From assembly GCA_013400155.1 (NCBI GenBank), contig VXBM01001327.1, positions 62,001 through 126,000 of the forward strand: a stretch of 64,000 nucleotides of DNA, read 5' to 3'. Made by a program: the position numbers and the translations under genes. This document shows positions 47,801-59,800 of the stretch, one piece after another (within the stretch, counting starts at the first letter, position 1; each line of letters starts with the position of its first letter). The notes under the pieces were generated by a model, which searched no databases, was not told the DNA's origin, and saw nothing but the letters and a program-made list of their open reading frames with translations. The stretch is from Helopsaltes ochotensis. Taxonomy: Eukaryota > Chordata > Aves > Passeriformes > Locustellidae.

Positions 47801-50800
47801 AAGAGTTTTGAATGTCATCTGGTTCAAACCCAGTGGTTTTGGAGTGAGTCTTCAAAGTTTTATTGCACATGAGCAGTTACAGTGGGCTTATTTACCAAGA
47901 AGCTGCAGTATTTATTATTTTAACCTTCAAATTAAGTTTGTGGGAATTGGGAATTCACGCACCATTTCTTATGACTTTACAGCACCAGCTGTGGAGCTCC
48001 CCATCCTGTCGGGAGGGAGGGTGAGGAACTCTTTTTCTTGTGGACACTATTCCAGTATTGTCAACTTTTGTCCTTGGGACCCTGGGTTGAGGTAGACAGT
48101 GGGTTTACATGGTGGTACCACTGTTCTGATTTTTTGGACACCACAGGCACATGTAGCCTGGATCTGTGGAGAAATTGCTGTGCAACATTGCACATACACA
48201 TAGAGCCTTATGATTCTATGAATCTGAAGTTGCCATGCAGCACTGCACATTTTCTTTTTTGTTTTATTTTTGGGTTCCTATACCTTGTATGTATTGTGCT
48301 GAAGTACATGATCTACAGATTTGCTTATTTTATTATCAGCATCATTTTCAGCTGCAGGACAATATAAGCTGAACAGTCCCTTAAATTGACCTGCCCTCCA
48401 GCCTCTGTGGGTAATAAATGTGATGAGACATTTCAGTAAACATAAGAAGAGACTGAGAGGAGGGAAGAGAGTAGGTTAAAACCATGTCCTTTGCAAAACG
48501 TGCAAGTTGTGTGGGTTTTACTTACCCTTTTATTTTTTCCCATGTGTTAGCAGTTCTCTGGTGAGGTACTAGACGCTCATCTTCTGTTCACTGGCTGAAA
48601 ACATAGCAGTTGTTCTACTTAAAATTTTACTTTGAGAAACCAATTGGTGTGCTGCAAATGGGACTGTTTGTAGGCCGATCAGCAATATCTTCCTCCCGTG
48701 ATGACGGAAGACATGAACAGGAAACAGAATGGTCTAATGTGCATTTTGAAGTTATGCACTCTCGGAGTTCTCCCCCCATCCCCTGTAATTTCTAAACTAT
48801 CTGCATTATAATAAATTCGTGTAAAGCTATGCAAAGGAACAATTGGAACATCTAGTTCTGGCTGTTTGGTTAAAATGGAAAAAAAAACATGGATAGCTGA
48901 AGGTGGAGCTTTCAGTCCTTTTGTTTGCTTCTATGTGTGAGCAAGTATTAAAAATCAGAAAACAAATGGGACAGCCTGGTAAAACACTGTGTTTTGTTGG
49001 AGGATAAATGTTGTAAGCTTTTGACAGCAGTCCAAGTATATTATATAATGTTTCTCTGAAAATAGCATGTGTCTTGGTTTGGAAAGACAGGTGTCTGCTA
49101 GGGAGGGGAGGAATGTCCCTTGGAATGGAGAATGCAACCCCCCTCCCTTCAGATTATTATAATTTTGAAATTAAGGGGCTCTCAGGCAAAGATAAGAGGA
49201 TAGGAATAACAGGTCTTTACTAGTATGTAAATCAAAGCAACTAAGCCACAATAACTGTAGCATTAATAATAAACAGAACCAGGAACCCAGTAACAGCTTT
49301 CCTGACCGCAGGCACTTTCCCCGTTGGTGTAGTTACGGTCACAGGCGGCAGGGGGCACTGGCAGGTTCCTGGTGGGCAGGGCAGGTGCGATGGTTCCCCA
49401 CGCGGTTGCAGGGGGCGCTGTGGCGGGGGCTCGCGGAGCACAAGATAATGGAGATTTTGTCCGAGACGGGAAGGGATGAAGAGATGGATCAGAAACTCCG
49501 GGGCTGTGGCTGAAGACCCGGGAGGTCTCGGCAGGCATGGGGTGCGGGCTACAGAGTAGCGAAGAAACTCGCAGCAGTGCTGAAGAAGCAGCGGGGGGCA
49601 GGACAACGACGACCCGGCTCCAAGCAGGGCAAAAGAGGGGCAGGCTCAGGATCACCGGACACCCGAGAAAAAGGCGACAGGCTCTTCTTTCAGTGAGGTA
49701 GGAGATAACAAAGTCGCAGTGCAGTGGCTCCTCCCAGGAGCAGAGGCTTACCCCTGAGCAGAAGAAGCAGGACCAAGCTGGGCTCCCGCAGCAGCAGTGA
49801 GTTCCCTTCCCCAAGCAGCAACCACCGTCCTCTTCTGAAAGGCCGACGAGATCCCGCCGCCGGCTGACCCGTCTCAAGCACCCAGCCATCAGTGCTTCTT
49901 AGCAACTCAATGGGAAAAAATGCCACGGGTAATAAGGAAAGAAAGGAAGGAAAACCCCACCCCCAAGAACATGATATTTTGTTCTGGTCTGAATTATTTT
50001 CATTAGTTCAGAGGAATGATGGGAAAACCAACATCTGTATGTAACCAGCACATAAGTTATTGATCTGTAGAATATCTGTCAGTCAGGATGTCTTAAGCCA
50101 GTCTGTTTGATCAGAGAAGTTTGAAACTAAGAGTATTTATTCCTATGTAGCTAATGCTGGCAAGAAGCATTTGAGGAGAAGCTAGCACTATCTGAGGTTG
50201 CCGGCATCTGAAGGTCAAACTCGGATACATCAAACCTGTCTTGAGAGTAACACATAAATGTAGGTTTCCAAGTCCTGCTGAGTTCAGTACTCATGTGTGC
50301 AGCTGCCCCTAAAAGAAAAGATTATATAAACCAGTTGTACAAATGCCTGGTAAAATCACTATTCTGAAGTGTTTGTATACCCTTTGTAGAATAGCAGAAG
50401 AAATTAGTTTTAAAGATCAGTTTGTTGTGGTTTTTTTCCTAGAGAAAGCTGTTAAGATGAATACATATCAGGAAAAAAAGTACATTAAATTCCTCTGCAG
50501 TGCATCTGTGATTTTCTTTATTTATTGATTGTAGAGCCCTATTCATCTGTGAATGTGAATGTTAGAAATACCAGATTGCACATAGACTCCTCCTCAGGCT
50601 TTCCCAGTTTTAAGTTCAGAAATGTGTGTCCAAACGAAGCTCTTGGAATGATGCAGTGATACCTGGTCCTTCTCCCCATGCATGTCCTGGATCACTTACG
50701 TACTGAGAGCAGCATCCTTTGGCCATGCAGGAGTACCATGTTGGGATGTGCTAGTCTCTTGTGAGAAAGAGAGCAAGCAGCGCTAATCACCTTGAGTGCT

Positions 50801-53800
50801 AAAAATCCACAGCCACTCTGTCCTTTTAATGAGATGTCAACCTAGATAATTTAAAACCAAACTTCCCCTGTAGAAGATATAGAAAGCTGAATTTTATTTG
50901 TATTGTAGTAGAAAAAAGGAGAAGAATTGGGGACTTTCTGACTACAGAAATAATCTGATTATTAGCCTGGGGATTCAGAGTGTTTATTATTTGAGGAGCA
51001 TATTGTCTGACCTTCACAGTAGTTTGCGGTTAGGCGTATAGTACCTATTATGTATCATGTAAAAAATGCTGATATCTGCTGGACATAGAGGTCTCATACT
51101 CCAGAATGGGTTTGAACATGGTTCTTTTCCAAACTCATGTTTGAAATACTGCATGCACTTTATTTACCCTTAGGATGTTCTCCAATATTTTTAATTTATT
51201 ATGGACTTCTCTTCTGGTTTGTGGTTTTACACACTGTATAATTTTGCTTCTTTATTTCTTTAATGTCTAAATGCTTTTACTATTTAGCATTACAGGAGGA
51301 GAATATATTGGTCAAGAACTGTGCAGCTGTATGTAGTACAAGTAAATGTTACTAAATATTTCTTGCTGTTTCTGTTCTTTTAAACAGATGATACACAATT
51401 ATATGGAACACTTGGAAAGAACCAAACTTCATCAGCTAACAGGGGGTGATCAGCTGGAATCTACAACACACAGTAGAATTCGGTAAGCTATTTGTTGGTC
51501 TCTCACCCTGAAATGAGAAAAAAATTCCATTCATTTGTGTTTGCAAGACTTTGTTCTTTAATCCTACAACAACAGTTCAGCTGATTCAGAAAGATTTGTA
51601 TGATTGGAATGTGGTAAGAGAACAGCATAGAAATTTGTAGAAAGAGGCTTTTTTTTGTTGTGCTGCTAAGCGCTGAGATATACTTCGTACATTAATTAGC
51701 CTTAAACAACTTCAGATTTTGGAGTGTTTGTGTTGGGATAGGCAGGGAAAATGTCAGTGGCTGTCCCTGCATGGCTGCCATCTGGCTATGTATATGTGTG
51801 TGAGGCAGTGGAAATGTACGCGTGGTACCCGCCCATCCTCAGGGCTTGCTGGGAATAGATTATGCAGATTTGAGAGCTTTGAAGCCTATGAACCCTTCGT
51901 GGAAGGAGGGAGAAGCACTCTTGGGCTGGCTTTGCCTCTGTGATACTGCATCGATGCTGCGAGGAGCAGGGAGGGGGAGGAGGGTGGTGATGTCATTGCT
52001 TTGGAGCTGCTGCAGAAGAGTGGAACGCTGCTGCTGATGGCATTGTTTTTGTGGTGGCGGCTGAATGACAGACATTGCCTACAAAGATCCCCCCTTGGCT
52101 CCTGCGTAGCCTTCTTGGAGCCGGCATTCCACCATGCCAGCGCAGCGCCATGAATCCGGGCTGCATGTTGCTGTTTGTGTTTGGCTTCGTTGGCGGGGCG
52201 GTGGTCATTAACTCAGCCATCCTGGTGTCGCTCTCTGTTCTGCTGCTCGTGCACTTTTCCATTTCCACTGGGGTGCCAGCTCTGACGCAGAACCTCCCAA
52301 GGATCCTCAGGTACTCTGACCCACTGAACCCCATATTTGTGTGCTCTTGCTGCTCCCCTGCTTTCAGTTTTCCTGCTTTTCCAAACAGGGGCAAATTAGA
52401 GAAGTAAATTATGTATAAGCATCAGGTTTTGTAGAATATGTGTCTATGTACAGAGATACAATCTATTTTTTTCATTGTCTTTTATTTAAGGTCAGTTTAT
52501 GTATCTCTCTTCTCTGCAAAGGTCTTAACATCAGTTTATTGTAACCTGCTGCAAAAGCATCAATATTAATGTCAGAGATAAAGCTCACATTCAGTGTATT
52601 GTCAGGTACTTAGCTGATCTTGTGTAGCATAAATGTATGCAGTTAGTGGCTTTGCACTATTAAATTGCACCTGTTTTAATCAAAAGGCTTATATAAGGTC
52701 AGTTAATTGATGTTAAAACCACAGTAATTAGTTGATCACGTTATTTTCAAAAAATTTGATTATTGCTTGGTGGGGGAAAAAAAATCTATCATGATTTAAG
52801 CATTAGAGCCTTAAAGCCTATTCACTATTGTTCAGACAAATGTTACCCTCTCCTCTGTTTCCGTACTTGTGTGGCAAGTTGCCAGCTGTCTGTCCCCCCA
52901 TCCCCCTCCCCGCAGGTTATGTTCTGTTTGTCCTACATACCTGGAGCAGTAGCAGACAGAAATGCATTAGAATATTGTGGCCAAAAGTAGTCTTGACATG
53001 TTGTAATATTATAATTACAGATGGAAAATAGATGAAAAAGTTTTAAAATGCAGCTTTGTGGCCTGAAAACTTGACATATTTTACCTGTGGATATAAATTT
53101 AATAGTATATTTTATTTTAAATAGGAAAAATGCTGGAAATTAGTGTTCTCTCAACAGCTATGTGACTTTTTCCTCCTTAATACTAGGTACATGTAGACTT
53201 TGTATGGTAGTATACTTTAAACTTGGGTCTGTGAGCACGGAAGTGTTGTTCCAAAGGTTGGAGGCAATCAATAGATGAAAGAAATACCAATTTATGTTAG
53301 TAGTTGATAAAAAACTTGAATAAATATTTAAATATGAAGAAATAAATTGCAAGAGAAACTATAGATTGATCTATTTAGTAAGGCTATATTTGTTTAAAAG
53401 GGGGGGAACCCAAACCCAGAACAAATATTTCCCAACTCTAAAACCAAACAAAACCAAAACAGAACTTCATATTCTGTAACTTATAAACTATTCTAAAGTT
53501 TTAAACAGTCAAATGGTTTAAGAAATATTTTTTTTTTTGATGTGCTTTTTCTCCCCTGGAATATTTAATGGATTTGAGGGGTTTGGGGAAGCTATGCTTT
53601 TTCCTTCCCTTCTAATTTGTTTTAGAAATTACATGAATTAGAATTCACTTTCTTAGTCTTTATTCATTAAAAAAGAAGATAAAAATATAGGATGAAGGAA
53701 TCTAATTGTAGAAGAATTGTTTCTATTTTTTAACACTAGTCAGATTTTAGAACTGAGCATCTAAAAGTTCCTAAAGATTGCTGTAAATCCTTCAGTGCCT

Positions 53801-56800
53801 CACTTGAGATGATTAGTTTAAGCTTTTAAAATATGTATTTCCATTCTGCTCACTGTGGCATTTTTAGATATCTTTTGGGCACTAGGAAGCAGAAGAGGTT
53901 CTTTGCTTTCTGCTCAACAAGCAGTGAAATAAATTGAAATTGCTTCTGTCTAACTGGATCATTTCTTTAGTGCAGACACTCACATAATAAGCTTCATTTC
54001 CAAAATCAGCTTCTTTTGCAAACTTCATTTACTGTTCAGCCTTGCAATGCACCTGACCTCTGTTCTAACGCATCAAAATATGTTCATTAGAAAATTTCTT
54101 TCAAACTAATCTGGAAAAAAAAAGTGATACTACGTGTGAACTGTTTTGGTACCCCTGTAATATTCTCTTTTGAGCATTGCAAAGCAGATCAGCTTTGTGG
54201 CATGTCCTGCAATAACAAAATATGCTGGACTCTCTGCCGAAGGCTAACCCCCTCACAATGCAGCTCTATTGGTGCCTTATGTTTTAGCTTTTATGTTTTT
54301 TAGATTCTGTGCTGCCTAGGAGTGTAGTTCTGAGCCTCATATTAAGTGCCAGTAAGCGCTCTTCACAGAGTAGGTAGATAAAACAAATCCTTTTCCTGCT
54401 GAAGACCAACAACAATGAGTACAACTTTCAGGCCCAAAAGCATAAACAACGGTGGACTGAAGAGAGAAACAAGAAGGATGAGACCTCACAACCTGAAGCT
54501 GTAATTGGACAATTAAACCCCAATAGGTAAATGGACCAAAACTTATAAAAGTGTAAGACCTTGTGACCAGTCGTCCATTCTAAGTCCACCTTGGGTGTAG
54601 CCCTGGTCAGGCACTTGTCCTGCCCAAGGTGTACCCTGAAAGGCCCTTCAATAAATACCTACTTTATTCTCTAGCTCTGTCCAGTCTCTGTTTTAGGTCA
54701 GCCTTCTCAAGGCATCACTGTCAGCTACTGAAGAGCAGCTTTTCTTCCTCCTCTTTGTTCTTGCACTTCTTATCCAATGAAATGGTCTTAGACCCTCTTC
54801 TAACATAATCTCAGCTTCTGTGGCCTGTCTTTTATTCCCCACACACCTAAGAGTTGCGGGAAGTCTAAAGCAAAGCAGGACCTGTTACAATAGTGGGAAT
54901 TCTTGGAATCCTCCACACTGTGGAGTTTCTCATTCCAGCAGTTGCAGATGCTGGAACATTATCTGATGTTTTGAATTTTGTAACCCAGACTGATTTTGCT
55001 TTACTCACTTTGCTGCCTGCTTTGTTGTGCTAAACTACTTCACAATTAATGACTTGATTTGGAGTAATATTTCTGAAAGGCCATTATAGCTCCAGTGTGA
55101 GAATCAGGTGCAAAGGTTTTTGTGACAAGGAGCATCTTTCTACACCTGGACTGGAAAGGTTCCTGCGAATTAGAATTGTTTGCTGTTTGAACATTGGAAT
55201 TTTGACAATGTAAAATTTACCAAAGAGAGTTTACTGATTAATTGGTAAATAAAATCCCTTCTTTAACTTTTCTTAAAAATAAATAAACAAAATGAAAAGT
55301 ATGTCCAAAAATACATAGCTTTTGCTTTACAGCACTGCCTGCCATATATTTGCATGTATTTTGTGTGCAGATACTAATTCTCCCTAGGCTATCTTTAATT
55401 TGTGAAGAGCCTTGAAAGAAAGCATATGTGGTTGACACTTGGCCTTTTATAATGCTAAAATGTGAAAACTATGCCATCACTTGTGCACACTTTTATCTTC
55501 TGTCTCTACTATACTTAAAGCTGTGCTAGTTGACTACAGTCATTTTTTTCTGTATTACATTGTTCTCCCTGAACAAACACTTTGCTTATCTCAGGCCTGG
55601 CTAATAATTTTTCCTTTTCAGGGCTGGCCACAGCATCCTATGAATGGCATTGCACACAATGGTTTTGTCTCTTGCTAGCAGGAAGAATGAATCCTTTTGT
55701 GTGCTGAGCACACTACTGACCTGGGGATTTTTTGTTTCTTTTAAGGGTTACTGCATAAACCACTGGAATTTCCAAATGCTATTTACCATAGGAAAGTAGA
55801 AAGAGTGAAGAAGTGAAAATTTGGGATGAAATAATTCGCTTTGGTGGCAAGTTTTTGTGCAGCTTTAGAATAAAATAGTGTTGAACTGATCTTGGGTAAA
55901 ACTACACAATTTTTAGCTGAGCCAATTGTAACATTGGTAATTCCCTGACCCAGTTCTTTTCTCGTACGTAAATCCATGTAGTTTCTGTGATCTTCAGGAA
56001 TAAAATACCCAACGATTTGAGAAGAGTTGCTTGAGACTTACTATTTACAATTTTGCAGATTGCTTCAGTTGATGATTTTAGCTGTTTGCTATTGTAGAAA
56101 TTATGTGGTTATATCTTGGAGAAAAAAGTGCAAAATGGTATTTTTAGTAGTGGCTGCTGCAAGGTATTTTCAATCTGAAGTAAGGAAACACTTTAGTCTT
56201 ATACTTCTGTTGGTGTTTTATTTCTGTAAAACTTTTGTTTGCTACAGATTAGCTGTAGTGTAAATAGCAATAACTGCTATTTAAAGCCATGAAATTGACT
56301 TGGCAATTGTGAAATGAGGAATTATTGGGTGCTGTGGCACAGTCTGGGTGTGCTGCACTGCGCATTTAATGGAGCAGTGTCTGGATGTTTGAACCTGATT
56401 TTCACTACTTCCCTGCTGATTTCAGAGGCCTGCAGGAAAATAAACTGTGGGACATCTGAGATGGCTGATGAACCTTGCCTTTCTTTCCAACAGGAAGGAG
56501 CGTCCAATATCCCTGGGCATCTTCCCATTACCTGCAGGAGATGCTCTCCTCACACCTGAGGCTCAGAAGGAGGTGGCAGAAACACCTGCGGCAGAGCACT
56601 GGAAATTCCATGAGCTGAGCCAGCCACGGTCCCACACCAGCCTCAAGGTGAGCACAGCCTGACTGCCTTATGTTGCGGGAAAACTCCCATAACAGATGGT
56701 AGATCTTTGGGAGAATGGAAAAAAACCCCAGAAAAACCCACCAAATTGAAAGAGAGGAGGTAGACCCCTAAACCATCTCTGTATAAGCCAAGAGCATTGC

Positions 56801-59800
56801 TTATTCCAGTGAGCTTTCTTAGTACAAGAAACCAAGTTTTGGGGGCATTTTCCAAATGAGTGATAATACAGGTTAGTTCTCTTATTCTCAGCAGTGGGTC
56901 TTTTCTTTGTGACTAAGGACCTTTTCCAAAGGTCCCAACTTGTTTTCCCACACTAGATACGTTACTAGGTAGTGGAACAGTCTAATTAGCTTTATTAATG
57001 CTGCTTTAGAAGGAAAGCTTTGGTTACAACATGGGCAGTGCTCTTCATGCAGCCTCTGCCTACTACCAAGTATATGGTGCAGATAGACCACAGAGCTGAG
57101 AATGACCTAACTTTCCTAAATTAGTCTGTGATCATGATTTCCCTTACTCATAGTTTGGCTGGAATTCCTGCAATTCTATGTTCCAATTGTTAAGAAGGTA
57201 GAATAAAACAATCTACAGGAGTGGAGGAATGGGGGAGTGGTGTTGGAGAGTGATGAGTCTGGCAGTCTAGGGTGCACTCATTGCACAGCAGGAGGAGAAT
57301 CTGCAGGGTGAAGAACTCTAGAATGTATAAATCCTCCCAGTGTATATTTCTTGATGAGGTTTTTTGGAAGCCTATGGATGTGCTGTTATTTCTGAAAAGG
57401 CATACAGCTGAGAGTAGTTTCCTCTTAAGTGAACTTAATACCTGCCTAGCAGGGGAATATTAACTGATCAGAACTACAAAAACTATTTGGAGGTAATAGG
57501 AATCCATTTTTTTATCATGGAGGTCATGAGGAGATAATGGGAAGAATAAGTAGTGGTTAATTATAGGGATATCAAAATGACAATGTGAGTTTGCTTCTAA
57601 AAATCTGTCACTTAAAAAGGAGGTTGGATCTTGGATATGTCCAATTTCCTTTGTCTTAAGGTATTAACATCAGTAAATTGGTAGATTTTAGGAAGCTAAG
57701 TGAAATATAACTTATGTACAAGTTATGACTAAGAGTAGGTGGAGATGAGGTGGAAAGGGAAGCTTGTGATTCCATCTTTCCCCTCAGAAAATTGGCTAAT
57801 CCATATTGTCAAAATAGGCTTTTTTGTATAATTCTTTTAAAAACAATGCTCTGCTAAAATGAGAATTCACAAAATGGCACGAACTGCAGTTATTCAAATC
57901 TATTTATTCAGAATAAGTTCCTTGAGCCCAAAGCAGCATCTTTACTTTGTAGTTGTGAATGTAAAGTACTTCTGAAGTGAAGCTGTTGAACAACATGATA
58001 TATTGAAGTCAAAACCAACATTTGAAACTTTTTTCTCTAATACTTTTCTTCTGAATATTTTTAACATCCAGTACAAGGCACAAAAAAGATTCTGCTGCTT
58101 TATAGCATCTATTTTCCATTCATGCCTGAACCTTTCATTAATGGTCAGTGTTTCCTCCAAAAGTATCACAGAGAGGATATGGCAGAGATGAAAAAATCTG
58201 GGTATTCTGTAGCTTGTGCAATAGTGACATTGCTGGTATCATTGTAAGCTGGTACACAATTATGTACCAGTGATTCTTTTCTACTCATTTCTCCACAGCA
58301 TTGCCAATGAGTTACTCCTTCAAATTTAATTACTGAATTTCTGAACTATTTTTTCTTTTTTTTCAGGCAAAGTCTTTTGGCAACATGACAAAAAAAGTCA
58401 ATTTTGCTAAGCCAACACAGGACTGACTTTCAAATGTTTAGGCTTTGAGATATTCTGATTAATTCAATGTCACTTAATGAAATTGCTTTTGCTTTTCTTT
58501 AGTTCTACAATAAATATTTGTAATAGTTTCATCTGTGTGGTTTCCAAGAATAAGCTAAAAAATACTATAGATAATAAAGTCAGAAATATAAACTAGATGG
58601 AGTGTTTTGAAATTCCCTTAGGGAAAATACCATTTTATTTCCTGGTTTTTTGTGCTATCAAGCTGTTTTCCTTGAGCTTTGTGTGTGAAAGTCAGTGATC
58701 AGTTTGTGCTGCATCAGTTAGTGGATGCTCTTGGAATACAAAGATGTAGAAATGTTTAAACGGAGCCAGCAGCTCTGCTGAGGTTTTGTTCCTCATTTGT
58801 GTGAGTTCTGAATCCCCTTGGTAACGAGCGCCGAGCATCGCACCGCTTCCTTCCTTCTGTATCTGCTCACTCAAGTAGGAACCATTAGCCAGTGCCTCAA
58901 CCTCACCCATTCAAAAGCCAATTGGGTAAATTGCAGAGTGTTTTTTCTTTTCTTCTATTCCTTTAGAGGTGTCTGTATTTCTGAATACTTTTGACAGAAA
59001 ATCAAATATTAATAATTGGTTATTCTGCAATTTACTATAAAACAATGAGAACTGTCAATAATTGATAGGCAATTAGTGCTGTATTTTTGTTTCTAGGGCT
59101 TGCAAATTCAATGTGGAGGTGTTACTATCAAGCAAGGTTTACATTTATGTTGATATACATAAATGTGTTTTGTCCCCACACTAATAAAAATTATGCCTTA
59201 GTAAGTTCCAAAAGGAGAAATCTGTAAGTTATAATTCACAGTAATCTTATGCTAAGTACAACTGAGACAGTGTATATCTACATGCAGGTCTCTTTTGTTA
59301 TTTTTTTAAATGACCTTAAAATTCAGTTTCATTTCATCTTCAAAAAGGCATGCAGTGAATTTATGCTTTGCAAAATCTAAACCTGTTTTGTTTTTGACAA
59401 GTTCAGTCACGTTCTGTTTAAAGAATGTCACAGACTTGTCCAGGAACCTTGCTTTCACCTCTGATTCCCAAACAAACCCTACAAGAACTTTTGATAAAAA
59501 GTTACCATCCTGCCTTCATTTTGCACACAGCAGCCTCAACTTTCATCTTTATTTCCCCCAACAAGATTCCACTAATGGTGTGTGTTAGAAACTATTGGCC
59601 TACACAGGGAGACTTGTTTTCTTCTCTGCTGTTATTGAGCTGTTGTTCACTGTCGTGTGCTGCTTAAGTCAGACATCTGATGTGGGTCTGGGCATGAGGA
59701 GGCAAAATGTGAATGAGGGAGATAAGAGGAGAGCCGAAAAAGGGCTGTTGGTATAGTCAGGTAGTGGCCTCTGGTTGTGTCACCCACAATCCACTCTGCC

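Larger units (their letters stand above)
51483..56493 (+). other. SPAG9: SPAG9 intron 4
   Basis: 5.0 kb. Contains the internal promoter, the alternative first exon and a sense LTR. The remainder is AT-rich without recognisable features. Confidence 0.85.
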
